Assembly (NCBI GenBank): GCA_016199325.1
Contig: JACQGW010000008.1
Location: forward strand, 1 to 25,668
Direction: 5' to 3'
Length of the DNA stretch: 25,668 nt
Source: Chloroflexota bacterium
Lineage (GTDB): Bacteria; Chloroflexota; Dehalococcoidia; JACQGW01
Shown piece after piece: positions 8,594-15,359 of this stretch; positions within the stretch are counted from its first letter, which is position 1, and the number at the start of each line of letters is the position of its first letter. The notes below the pieces were generated by a model. That model made no database searches and had not been told where the DNA came from. It worked only from the letters and a program-made list of their open reading frames with translations. A program made the translations under genes and the position numbers.

Positions 8594-8870
8594 GCTTCGC
8601 CGCGGCCTCACAACCGCGACCTCTTCCGGTGCGTGCTCCCGCCGGCTCCGCCGGAGGAACAGATACCGTCGCGCGCTAACGGGCGCACCCGGCTCAGCCT
8701 ACTTGGCCGCCCACGCTGCCCCTCGATGGGCCGGGCAGACGCCCGTTCGACCTGCGGCTCGGGAGGGTAATTCGGGAGTCGGCGTCCGGCAGGCTCGCAG
8801 CAACCGCCTGCTCTCTGAACGGGACCGCCGGTCCCTACTGGGTCTCCGTCGTCGCCTTGATAGTCCGGCA

Positions 8871-8936
8871 GGCTCGCCGCCGTGAACGGCGGGCCCGGTT
8901 TCTCCATCAGTGGCCCGCCGTTCACGGCGGCGAGCC
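8871..8936. repeat. Perfect 25-bp inverted repeat in the T-box transcript leader
   Basis: The arm 8871-8895 (GGCTCGCCGCCGTGAACGGC plus GGGCC) is exactly complementary to 8912-8936, with a 16-base loop. It lies between the promoter and stem I of the T-box. The 15-mer GTCCGGCAGGCTCGC, which runs into its left arm (8863-8877), also occurs at 8784-8798 inside stem I. Confidence 0.88.
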
Positions 8937-8997
8937 ACAACACTCCTGCCGGCTCCTCGCGCTTCTGAACGCGCGCTGGTGCGTCCGGCACGGCTAT

Positions 8998-9027
8998 TCT
9001 ATACCACGTCGCCCCCCAGCCTGTCAA
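8998..9027 (-). promoter_or_regulatory. Promoter of the aroH-aroF T-box operon
   Basis: On the minus strand a consensus TTGACA (9027-9022) is followed after 18 bases by TATAGA (9003-8998). This places the transcription start near 8990, about 130 bases before the first T-box stem. It is divergent from the promoter at 9062-9090. Confidence 0.75.
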
Positions 9028-9061
9028 GGGCCGGCGGCCGCCGCGATGCCCAAATTGGCTA

Positions 9062-9090
9062 TTGACATTGCTTCGCAAATGCACTACGCT
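9062..9090 (+). promoter_or_regulatory. Probable promoter of the metal-ATPase cassette
   Basis: Consensus TTGACA (9062-9067) is followed by a 17-base spacer and TACGCT (9085-9090). The first start codon of the cassette is about 55 bases downstream of the expected transcription start. Confidence 0.55.
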
Positions 9091-9151
9091 ATGAGTAGAA
9101 GATCGTCGCGTTGCCGGTGCGCTCTCAACCGGCCCGTTCGGAGGTGCTGCT

Positions 9152-9535
9152 GTGTCGCCTGCCAGTATCGTCCTCGGCCTCATCGGGTCCGAGCTGGTCG
9201 GTCCCGTCGTCCTCGAGCTTGGCAACCGTGCCGTTCGTTCGCTGACACAGATGCCGGGCACCGGCGAGACCGGTGGCCAGTCCATCTTCTCGTCGCCGTT
9301 CGACCCCGAGCCGCCCAACACCGCACGCCTTCGTCTGGCCCTCCCCGGCCTGCGGAACTCCCCCAGGACCGCGCAGGTCGTGGAGCAGCAAGCGCAGTCG
9401 CTGCCGGGCGTTTCCTCCGCCCGCGCCAACCTGGTCACCGGCCGCCTGCTGGTCCTCTACGATCCCGCCGTGACCGGCCCCGAAGCCATCGCCACCGCGC
9501 TCAGGCGCTCCGACGGCTCGCCGGTCCCCCGGTAG
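9152..9535 (+). CDS. Stand-alone HMA-like (heavy-metal-associated fold) protein without metal cysteines
   Basis: This is a 127-residue protein. Residues 1-55 form a weakly hydrophobic start and a Pro/Ser-rich linker. Residues 58-122 match the ferredoxin-like HMA fold: RLRLALPGLRNSPRTAQVVE, then SLPGVSSARANLVTGRLLVL, YDP and AIATALR. The CxxC that binds metal in true HMA domains is absent. The segment is closely parallel to residues 22-95 of the P-type ATPase encoded 570 bases downstream, so the two share an origin. It may act as a docking or regulatory partner of that pump (inference). The start is GTG 9152, with GGAGG seven bases upstream. A 255-base gap with repeat R2 separates it from the next gene. 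Confidence 0.8.
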   Translation: MSPASIVLGLIGSELVGPVVLELGNRAVRSLTQMPGTGETGGQSIFSSPFDPEPPNTARLRLALPGLRNSPRTAQVVEQQAQSLPGVSSARANLVTGRLLVLYDPAVTGPEAIATALRRSDGSPVPR

Positions 9536-9550
9536 AGCCGTTCCGACAGA

Positions 9551-9690
9551 GGCCGAACCGCCACGAACGAGGTTTCTGGTTTGATGGTTTGTGGTTTCTG
9601 GTTGTCGCCGAAATAGCCGCGACTCAATGCGCAAACCAGAAACCAGAAACCAACAACCAGAAACCCGCCCCATAGCGTCTTGGCGGTTCG
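9551..9690. repeat. GGTTTCTGG-type palindromic repeat, copy R2, with CTTGGCGGTTCG borders
   Basis: GGTTTCTGGTTTGATGG begins at 9571 and complementary AACCAGAAACCAGAAACC units lie at 9634-9665. The unit is bordered by GGCCGAACCGCCACGAACGA on the left and by GTCTTGGCGGTTCGTT on the right, which are partly complementary to each other. It therefore looks like a nested hairpin. It lies between the HMA-like gene and the small membrane-associated gene. Confidence 0.78.
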
Positions 9691-9790
9691 TTGACTCCCG
9701 ATGGCCCCTGCTTGCTGACTTTCCTTTTGCTCGCCTGCATCGTACAATTGTCGTAGAATGACGGTATGTCGGTGCATCGGAGGCTCCTCC

Positions 9791-10057
9791 ATGTCGATGC
9801 GTGAACCAGGGGGCGCTGCGCTCAGCCCTCGCTCTGCCTTTGCCGTTGGCGTCACGGCGGCGCTCACGGCCGGCGTCCTGGGACCCTATCTCGGCCGCAA
9901 CGCCCGGCCGTGGCTGCGGGCCACGGTCAAGCTCGCTCTGGACGTCGTCGAGCGCACCCGAGTCCGAGCCGCAGAGCTGGTCGAAGACGTCGAAGATCTC
10001 GCGGCCGAGGCCAGGCGGGAGCGGGAACAACCGGGTACTGCCAGCCAGGCCGGCTAG
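9791..10057 (+). CDS. Small membrane-associated protein, P-type ATPase neighbour (DUF5132-like)
   Basis: This is an 88-residue protein. A Gly/Ala-rich hydrophobic segment (residues 14-35, SAFAVGVTAALTAGVLGPYL) could cross or anchor in the membrane. It is followed by an amphipathic, charged helix (LALDVVERTRVRAAELVEDV, then EDLAAEARREREQ), likely cytoplasmic. Small proteins of this plan are often found beside heavy-metal P-type ATPases; the link to DUF5132 is by this pattern and context, not by a search. ATG 9791 is chosen because CGGAGG lies eight bases upstream; the frame runs back to 9758 without a ribosome site. It ends exactly at the start of dispersed repeat A, about 50 bases before the ATPase gene. 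The exact function is unknown. Confidence 0.65.
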   Translation: MSMREPGGAALSPRSAFAVGVTAALTAGVLGPYLGRNARPWLRATVKLALDVVERTRVRAAELVEDVEDLAAEARREREQPGTASQAG

Positions 10058-10145
10058 TGGAACACCACAGTGGTATTGATGGGCTGCGCCCGCCGAAATC
10101 TGACGCATGACGCATGAAATCGGCAAGCCGCATCCATCAGAATCC
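10055..10145 (+). repeat. Dispersed intergenic repeat, copy A
   Basis: The sequence begins TAGTGGAACACCACAGTGGT. It contains tandem TGACGCATGACGCATGA and ends GCCGCATCCATCAGAATC. Copy B at 22409-22505 has the same order of elements in the same orientation upstream of another plus-strand gene. Its 3' 40 bases are nearly identical in the two copies. Confidence 0.85.
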
Positions 10146-12314
10146 GTGTGGCATGCCACCAGAGCGCAGGTCGCCATCCGGACCGCCCACGTCCTCGCCG
10201 GCCGGGTCCGGCTCGCCGTCGGCGGCCTGCGGGGGTCGTCTCAGCGCGCCGCCGCGGTCGAAAGCGTGCTCGGTCGACTGGCGCCCATTCGCCAGGTGCG
10301 CGCCAGCGCCGTGACGGGCCGCGTCCTCGTCCTCTTCGACCCCGAGCAGATCGACCTCGACCGGATCGCCGGCGAGGTGGTTCGGGCGTTTAACGCCCCG
10401 GCGCCTGCTCGAACGCTCAAGGGGCGCGACGCCTCGCTCGCGGGCGACGTCGTTCGGGTGGTTGGCGCCGGCCTGCTCGTCGGCGGCCTGGCTGCCGTGC
10501 GCGCGCTCGGGGGCCTGGCCGCCGTCGCCGCCCTCGCTTCGCCCGGCGTTTCGCTCGCCGTCGTCCTCGTCAGCGGCTACCCCGTCTTCCGCAACGCGCT
10601 CCGGGCCTTCGCCGTCGACCGCACCGTCGAGGTCGACAGCCTCATCGGGATCGCGACCCTGGCGGCGCTGGCGCTCGGCGAGACGCTGACCGCCCTCGTC
10701 GTCGTCTGGCTCATCGACCTGGGTGAGCTCTTCCAGGCGCTGACCCTCCGCCGGTCGCATCGGGCGATTCGCGACCTGCTGTCGGTCGGCGACGAGTTCG
10801 CCTGGGTGCTGGTCCAGGGCCAGGAGATCCGCATGCCGCTCGACCGCGTCGCGCCCGGCGACGGCGTCGTCGCCCACACCGGCGACCGAATTCCGGTCGA
10901 TGGAGCGGTCGTCGAGGGGCAGGCGGCCATCAGCCAGGTACACATCACCGGCGAGCCGCTGCCGGTGGTTCGGTCGGCAGGCGACCGGGTCTACGCCGGC
11001 AGTCTCGTCCAGACCGGACGCGTGGTGGTCCGTGCCGAGCGGATCGGCGACGAGACGGCCGTCGGCCGGCTGATCCAGCGGGTCGAGGAGGCGCGGGAAT
11101 CTCAGGCGCCCATTCAGCGGCTCGCCGACCGGCTCTCGCGCCGGTTCGTTCCGGTTTCACTCGCTCTGGCAACGCTGGTCTATCTGCTCACGCGGGACGT
11201 CCGGCGGAGCGTCACGATGCTCGTCGTCGCCTGCCCCTGCGCGGCCGGGCTGTCGACGCCAACCGCCGTCGGCGCCGCCATCGGCGCCGCCGCCGGGCGC
11301 GGCGTGCTCGTCAAGGGCGGGCGCGCGCTCGAAGCCGCAGGTCGGGTGGACGCCATCGTCTTCGACAAGACGGGCACCCTCACGGTCGGCCGGCCCACGA
11401 TGTGCGACGTGCTCCCGCTGGACGGGTGGCAGCCCGACGCGCTCCTCGCCGTCGTGGCCGCGGCCGAAGTCCATTCGAACCACCCGGTCGCCGCCGCCAT
11501 CGTCGGCGCGGCGGAGGATCGCCGTCTGGCCCTGCCGCTCCGCTCCGAGCACGAGCTCCACGTCGGCCAGGGCGTCCGTGCGGTCGTCGGCGGCCGGGTC
11601 GTCCTCGTCGGCAACCGCCGCCTGCTCGACCGGTATGGCGTCGCCATCGGCGACGTCGCGCTGGACCGGGCACAGGGGTTGGCGCGTCCGGACCGGACGA
11701 TCCTCTGGGCGAGCGTCGACGGCCGCCTGGCCGGCCTTCTCGGCGTCCACGACCCCGTCCGGGAGCGGGCACGGGAGGCCGTCCGCCGGCTGCGGTCGGC
11801 CGGCGTGCGCCGATTGCTGATGGTCACGGGCGACGGCAGCCGGGCTGCCGCCGCCGTCGCCCACGAGGTCGGGCTCGACGAGTTCCGAGCGGGCGTCCTG
11901 CCGGAGGAGAAGCAGGACATCGTCCGCGCCCTCCAGCGTGAAGGGCGAGTGGTCGCGATGGTCGGCGACGGTGTGAACGACGCGCCGGCGCTGGCCGTGG
12001 CGGACGTGGGCGTGGCCATGGGCGCCGCCGGCAGCGACCTCGCCGTCGAGGCCGCCGACATCGCCCTGGCGGCCGACGACATCAACCAGGTCCCCGACGT
12101 CGTCCTGCTCGGGCGGCGCACGCTCCGGACGATCCACCAGAACTTCGCCTTCTCCGTCGGCGTCAACGGCGTCGGCGTCCTGCTCGGCGCCTTCGGCCTG
12201 CTCTCGCCGCTCATGGCCGCCGTCCTCCACAACCTCAGCACCGTCGTCGTCGTCGCCAACTCCACCCGACTGCTGGGCCCGGCCCGCCCGCAGAGCGGCT
12301 CCCAGCAGCGCTGA
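10107..12314 (+). CDS. P1B-type metal-exporting ATPase, CtpC-like
   Basis: This is an inner-membrane pump of up to 735 residues that uses ATP to move a transition metal out. A cysteine-free HMA-like domain is at 22-95, then membrane helices (about 105-215), and the actuator with TGE at 281-283. The metal-site helix carries CPCAAGLSTP (C376, C378). The phosphorylation motif DKTGTLT has its Asp at 420, SNHPVAAAI contains the nucleotide-binding HP, and the hinge GDGVND is at 620-625. The last helices carry HNLSTVVVVANSTRLL, typical of the mycobacterial CtpC group, which is linked to Mn/Zn export. Metal choice is therefore inferred. The annotated ATG 10107 lies inside dispersed repeat A and lacks a ribosome site; GTG 10146 (codon 14) may be the true start. 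It is last in a three-gene cassette. Confidence 0.94.
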   Translation: MTHEIGKPHPSESVWHATRAQVAIRTAHVLAGRVRLAVGGLRGSSQRAAAVESVLGRLAPIRQVRASAVTGRVLVLFDPEQIDLDRIAGEVVRAFNAPAPARTLKGRDASLAGDVVRVVGAGLLVGGLAAVRALGGLAAVAALASPGVSLAVVLVSGYPVFRNALRAFAVDRTVEVDSLIGIATLAALALGETLTALVVVWLIDLGELFQALTLRRSHRAIRDLLSVGDEFAWVLVQGQEIRMPLDRVAPGDGVVAHTGDRIPVDGAVVEGQAAISQVHITGEPLPVVRSAGDRVYAGSLVQTGRVVVRAERIGDETAVGRLIQRVEEARESQAPIQRLADRLSRRFVPVSLALATLVYLLTRDVRRSVTMLVVACPCAAGLSTPTAVGAAIGAAAGRGVLVKGGRALEAAGRVDAIVFDKTGTLTVGRPTMCDVLPLDGWQPDALLAVVAAAEVHSNHPVAAAIVGAAEDRRLALPLRSEHELHVGQGVRAVVGGRVVLVGNRRLLDRYGVAIGDVALDRAQGLARPDRTILWASVDGRLAGLLGVHDPVRERAREAVRRLRSAGVRRLLMVTGDGSRAAAAVAHEVGLDEFRAGVLPEEKQDIVRALQREGRVVAMVGDGVNDAPALAVADVGVAMGAAGSDLAVEAADIALAADDINQVPDVVLLGRRTLRTIHQNFAFSVGVNGVGVLLGAFGLLSPLMAAVLHNLSTVVVVANSTRLLGPARPQSGSQQR

Positions 12315-12324
12315 ACCGGGAACG

Positions 12325-12407
12325 GGGTTTCTGGTGGGTTTCTGGTTTGTGGTTTCTGGTTTCTGGTTGTCTCTTTCGGAACCAGAAACCACAAACCAGA
12401 AACCCAC
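12325..12407. repeat. GGTTTCTGG-type palindromic repeat, copy R3 (perfect 26-bp arms)
   Basis: The arm 12336-12361 (GGGTTTCTGGTTTGTGGTTT plus CTGGTT) is exactly complementary to 12380-12405. It fills the 99-base gap between the converging ATPase and sugar-kinase genes, so it could stop or buffer transcripts from both sides. Confidence 0.88.
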
Positions 12408-12413
12408 CCCCCA

Positions 12414-13337
12414 TCACACCTCTCCGAGAGCCGGCACCCGGGTGCCGTTGCCGATCTGGGCGCATTTGGCGGCGGCGGTCTCGACGGCGGTGGTCAGCGC
12501 GGTTTCGTCGTCGTCGCCGAGCGCCAGCCGAGCGACCAGGGTGCCGCAGAAAACGTCGCCGGCCCCGGTCGTGTCGACGACGTGGACCCACGGCGCCGGC
12601 ACGCGGATGGAGCGGCGGGAGGGTGTCGCGCCGATGGCTCCGCGGGGTCCCATCGTCACGACGGCCAGCCGTGGTCCCAGGCCGAGCAATCGTCGGGCGG
12701 CGCGTAGCGGTGGCTCGCCGGTCAGAGCCTTCGCCGTGCGGGCGGGCGCGACGACGACGTCGGCCAGCGCGAGCAGCTCGTCCACTGCGCCCTTCGGCTC
12801 GCCGAGGTCGATCGACACCCGCCCGCCGCGCTCACGCACGAATCGGGCGGCGGCCAGTTGCGCCGGGCGCTGGAAGGACCAGGCGTCAAGATGGAGCCAG
12901 TCGGCACGGGGCAAGCTCGCCAGCGCCCGGATGGCCTCGTCGGGCTCGACCGGCGGTGCCGTCGTCGGGCGGTGGACGATGGTCCGCCGCCCGTGCTGGA
13001 GCTCCCCCCAGATCTGGGAGAGCCCGGTCACGGCGCATCGGCTGATACGCACGTGCGTCACGTCGACGCCGGCCGTCGCGAAGCCGGCCATCAGCGCCCG
13101 GCCCGCCGCGTCGGCTCCCAGAGCGCCGACCCAACCGGCGCGCAAACCCTGGCGCACGGCGGCGGCCAGCGCGACGGGAACGGGGCCGCCGAGCTGGACG
13201 TGCTCGGCGGCCGCCGTCGTCTTGGAATCCGGCTCCGGCAACTGCTCGACCAGAAAGATCCAGTCGTAGGCGACGTGCCCGATGCCGACGACGTGGGGCA
13301 CCCGTGCAGGCCCGGAGCCACAGATCTCAGTCGCCAC
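12414..13337 (-). CDS. PfkB-family carbohydrate kinase
   Basis: This is a ribokinase/PfkB-type sugar kinase of about 307 residues. The N-terminal sheet and lid begin VVGIGHVAYDWIFLVEQLPE. A substrate-side glycine motif follows (LGGPVPVALAAAVRQGLRAG, then WVGALGAD). The C-terminal signature DTTGAGDVFCGTLVARLALG includes the catalytic Asp and the anion hole. The sugar is not predictable. Candidates include 2-keto-3-deoxygluconate, because a KDPG aldolase is encoded about 2.9 kb away, but they are not in one operon. The start is uncertain: GTG 13337 is used here, GTG 13299-13301 is also possible. The frame continues to an ATG at 13457 that lies inside an inverted repeat and is unlikely. It converges with the metal ATPase across repeat R3 and diverges from the STAS/ATPase module. 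Confidence 0.85.
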   Translation of the reverse strand: MATEICGSGPARVPHVVGIGHVAYDWIFLVEQLPEPDSKTTAAAEHVQLGGPVPVALAAAVRQGLRAGWVGALGADAAGRALMAGFATAGVDVTHVRISRCAVTGLSQIWGELQHGRRTIVHRPTTAPPVEPDEAIRALASLPRADWLHLDAWSFQRPAQLAAARFVRERGGRVSIDLGEPKGAVDELLALADVVVAPARTAKALTGEPPLRAARRLLGLGPRLAVVTMGPRGAIGATPSRRSIRVPAPWVHVVDTTGAGDVFCGTLVARLALGDDDETALTTAVETAAAKCAQIGNGTRVPALGEV

Positions 13338-13397
13338 GGTGTTCTTGCGGTCCCCCCAACAGGATAGCAAACCCAGTGATCCGCCAGGCGCACGGCA

Positions 13398-13468
13398 ATG
13401 GTTCGTAGTTGGCGCTTGAGCGCCCGGACCCCGGGATTCTGGGCGCTCAAGCGCCAACTACGAACCAT
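13398..13468. repeat. Perfect 28-bp inverted repeat
   Basis: The arm 13398-13425 (ATGGTTCGTAGTTGGCGCTT, then GAGCGCCC) is exactly complementary to 13441-13468, with a 15-base loop. A related, imperfect copy is at 25262-25349. It lies in the 338-base divergent gap between the sugar kinase and the STAS/ATPase module. Apart from this palindrome and the candidate promoter at 13580-13608 nothing else is evident there. Confidence 0.88.
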
Positions 13469-13579
13469 CAGATCAGCCCCGACGGGCAACTGTAGTGCGC
13501 CTACAGCCGGCCGTGCGCATTGTAGCGCAACCCACCCCGCCTCTGCGACAACACTCGACGTTGCCGGGGTCCGGCGCTG

Positions 13580-13608
13580 TTGCCAGAGGCGAGCGACCGG
13601 GGTAGAGT
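13580..13608 (+). promoter_or_regulatory. Candidate promoter of the STAS/ATPase module
   Basis: TTGCCA (13580-13585) is followed after 17 bases by TAGAGT (13603-13608). Transcription would begin close to ATG 13619, which favours the downstream GTG 13676 as the translation start. Confidence 0.42.
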
Positions 13609-13675
13609 AGAATAGAGAATGCGCAGACCGGCGGGCGTCAATGCAGTCAGACAGGAAAATGGGGGCAGAGTAGCT

Positions 13676-14527
13676 GTGACCTTCGTTCTCAGGGTGCCGT
13701 CGCGCCTGACCGGTCGGTTCATTCTCGACTTCCCCGATGGTGCGGCCGAACAGTTCGACCTCGACGCGCGCGACCTTCGATTCGTCGAGCCGGCCGGGCT
13801 GGTACAACTTGCCCTGTTGCTCCATTGGCTCGCAGTACGAGCGCCCCGCGTGCAGTTCATGGCGCCGGTCGATGCCGACGCCGGCAACTACCTTGCCCGA
13901 ATGGATCTCTACGCGCAGGCCCCAGCGGGCATCACGTTGGTCGGTGCGCTCGATCCCCGTGCCCAGACCAGCGCAGACCGTCAGGATGTCCTCGTCCCGC
14001 TGCGGCGTTTTCGGACAGACGCCGACGTGGATCTCCTGCAGCGCGAGGTCGAGCAGTTCCTCCGGGGACAGCGCCTGTCCAACCCGCTCTACACAGCAGT
14101 CTGGCAATCGGTTGGAGAGCTCTGCGGGAACGCTGCCAGCCACAGCGGTAGCCCCTGCGGCGGCTTTCTTGCTGCACAGACGTATCAGGAAGCCCGGCGC
14201 ATGTTGGCCATCGGAGACGTGGGTGTGGGCATTCGTCGGCACCTGGCCTACAATCCTCGCTACGTCAGCTTGTCGAGTGACGAGGCGGCAATTCGGGAGG
14301 CGGTCAAGCCGGGCGTCACCGGTACGGCCGAGCCCCGGGGGTTTGGGTTCAGCGAGGTCCAGGACCAGGCGGAGGCCGTTGGCCGTGCCGAGCTTTTCAT
14401 CCAATCGGGGAATGGCTGGGTACGGATTCTCATTGCTGGCGGGAAGAAGCGACAGTCATCGGGAACAACCGATGCCGTGTTCCCAGGCACGCTCGTTCAG
14501 TTGGGACTCGAGCGGGTAGCAACTTGA
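13676..14527 (+). CDS. STAS-like plus GHKL (histidine-kinase-like) ATPase protein
   Basis: This protein of about 283 residues has two parts. Residues 9-85 resemble an STAS-like sheet/helix domain (RFILDFPDG, FDLDARDLRFVEPAGLVQLA, then DAGNYLARMDLY). Residues 110-280 form a GHKL ATP-binding domain. The N-box region is VGELCGNAASHSGSP (146-160), the G1 box is LAIGDVGVGIRRHL (177-190), and the G2-like segment is PRGFGFSEVQDQ (220-231). A closing strand reads FPGTLVQLGLERV. No phosphoacceptor histidine domain, sensor or membrane segment is present, so it is not a classical sensor kinase. It resembles anti-sigma-type serine kinases or free-standing ATPases. GTG 13676 has GGGGGCAG nine bases upstream and agrees with the promoter; the frame extends to ATG 13619. 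It is followed after 93 bases by an STAS-like/winged-helix gene, its likely partner. Confidence 0.75.
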   Translation: MTFVLRVPSRLTGRFILDFPDGAAEQFDLDARDLRFVEPAGLVQLALLLHWLAVRAPRVQFMAPVDADAGNYLARMDLYAQAPAGITLVGALDPRAQTSADRQDVLVPLRRFRTDADVDLLQREVEQFLRGQRLSNPLYTAVWQSVGELCGNAASHSGSPCGGFLAAQTYQEARRMLAIGDVGVGIRRHLAYNPRYVSLSSDEAAIREAVKPGVTGTAEPRGFGFSEVQDQAEAVGRAELFIQSGNGWVRILIAGGKKRQSSGTTDAVFPGTLVQLGLERVAT

Positions 14528-14620
14528 CCCGGCCCCGAGGAGGGTCTAAACTGCTGAGTATCGTTCTTTATGAAGGCAATGAACGCGATGAACGCGATCA
14601 ACACCGTCAGGAGGCGACCG

Positions 14621-15184
14621 ATGCGGTATTTAGTCGTCCGCCATGGCACGATGTTCTCGACGCGAGAACGGGGCGCCGCGGTGCGGGCCGAGATCGAAGC
14701 AGCCGCCCGCCAGGCCACTCCTTTCGAGCCGATCGTCGTTGATTTCGCCGGTGTCGAGCTCACGGGCTTCTCCTTTGCCGACGAAGTCACCGGTCGCGTC
14801 TATCTTGACCGCATGGCCGGCCAATTGGGCAATCGGATCGTTCTCGTCGCCAATGCCAATGTAGACGTGCTCGATCAGGTCGAGCGGTCGCTCGACCGGC
14901 GGCAGTTGATCGGAGCCTACGTCGAGAAAGGGAGCGTACGGCTACTCGGGGCGCCGGAGCACCTGCAACAGACCTTTGCTGCCGCTCGTCGCCGCGGCCA
15001 GTTTCGCACGCGGGACCTGGCCGCCGACCTAGGCATTAGCGTGGCCGCCTGTAACAACCGGTTGAAGCCGTTGCTGGAGGCGGGCCTGCTGACCCGAGCG
15101 CCCGGCATTCCGCGCTCCGGAGGCCGCGAGTTCGTCTACCGCGTGGCGCTGCCGCAACCCGGGCACGAGCTCGAAGTCGCCTGA
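14621..15184 (+). CDS. STAS-like (DUF4325) protein with C-terminal winged helix
   Basis: This is a 187-residue protein. Residues 14-80 carry the DUF4325 STAS-like pattern: RGAAVRAEIEAAAR, then PIVVDFAGVELTGFSFADEV and YLDRMAGQLGN. The sheet VVDF is followed by a loop and helix, as in anti-sigma antagonists. Residues 118-176 look like a winged helix-turn-helix: RTRDLAADLGISVAACNNRL as the helical core, then LLEAGLLTRAPG and a wing RSGGREFVYRV. The protein could thus bind DNA itself and be switched by the GHKL ATPase encoded just upstream. ATG 14621 is chosen because AGGAGG stands six bases before it; upstream codons are part of a short GAACGCGAT direct repeat and are probably not translated. 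It converges with the KDPG aldolase gene. Function is inferred from domains only. Confidence 0.75.
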   Translation: MRYLVVRHGTMFSTRERGAAVRAEIEAAARQATPFEPIVVDFAGVELTGFSFADEVTGRVYLDRMAGQLGNRIVLVANANVDVLDQVERSLDRRQLIGAYVEKGSVRLLGAPEHLQQTFAAARRRGQFRTRDLAADLGISVAACNNRLKPLLEAGLLTRAPGIPRSGGREFVYRVALPQPGHELEVA

Positions 15185-15269
15185 AGCCGGGCACCGGCGA
15201 GCATGGCCGGGGTGAGCTCTGTTGCTGGTTCAGACCCTCGCCCGATAGACACCGCTCCATTCCGGCTCC

Positions 15270-15359
15270 ATTGACATCCCCTCTCCGCACGCCCTCTGCG
15301 TTCTCTGCGTCTCTGCGGTTCGTTCCGCCCGTCTCTGCGGTTCGTCTCCCGTGGCGTTC
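15270..15359. repeat. Low-complexity intergenic repeat (CTCTGCG/CTCTGCGGTTCG units)
   Basis: The stretch is made of near-repeats such as CTCTGCGTTCTCTGCG, GTCTCTGCGGTTCGTTC and GTCTCTGCGGTTCGTCTC. It lies between the converging STAS-like gene and the KDPG aldolase gene. It has no open frame of interest. Similar strings occur between genes in many high-GC genomes. Confidence 0.6.

Larger units (their letters stand above)
8528..8860 (-). promoter_or_regulatory. T-box leader (tRNA-sensing riboswitch), probable Tyr specifier
   Basis: Read on the minus strand, the leader contains the S-turn AGTA (8839-8836), then GGGA paired with TCCC on the other side. It also has an AGAGAGCAGGCGGTTGCTGC apical segment and the loop-E partner GAA. 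One base after GAA is TAC (8769-8767) in the specifier position. The consensus T-box AGGGTGGTACCGCG is at 8593-8580, followed by a strong terminator stem. T-boxes bind a matching uncharged tRNA and switch from terminator to antiterminator. A Tyr specifier fits the aroH-aroF genes downstream. The T-box itself is certain; the specifier reading is probable, because the base after it is C rather than the common purine. Confidence 0.9.

Noticed and set aside
6831..8885. 684-codon plus-strand frame across DAHP synthase, AroH and the T-box leader
   Set aside because: It is antisense to two securely identified enzymes and a structured RNA leader, with low-complexity composition.
8608..9438. 276-codon minus-strand frame through the T-box region
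   Set aside because: It runs through the promoter, the 25-bp palindrome and T-box stems, and into the opposite-strand HMA-like gene.
13338..13457. N-terminal extension of the sugar kinase to ATG 13457
   Set aside because: The ATG and following codons come from the 28-bp inverted repeat, and the PfkB fold begins only after residue ~50 of that frame.
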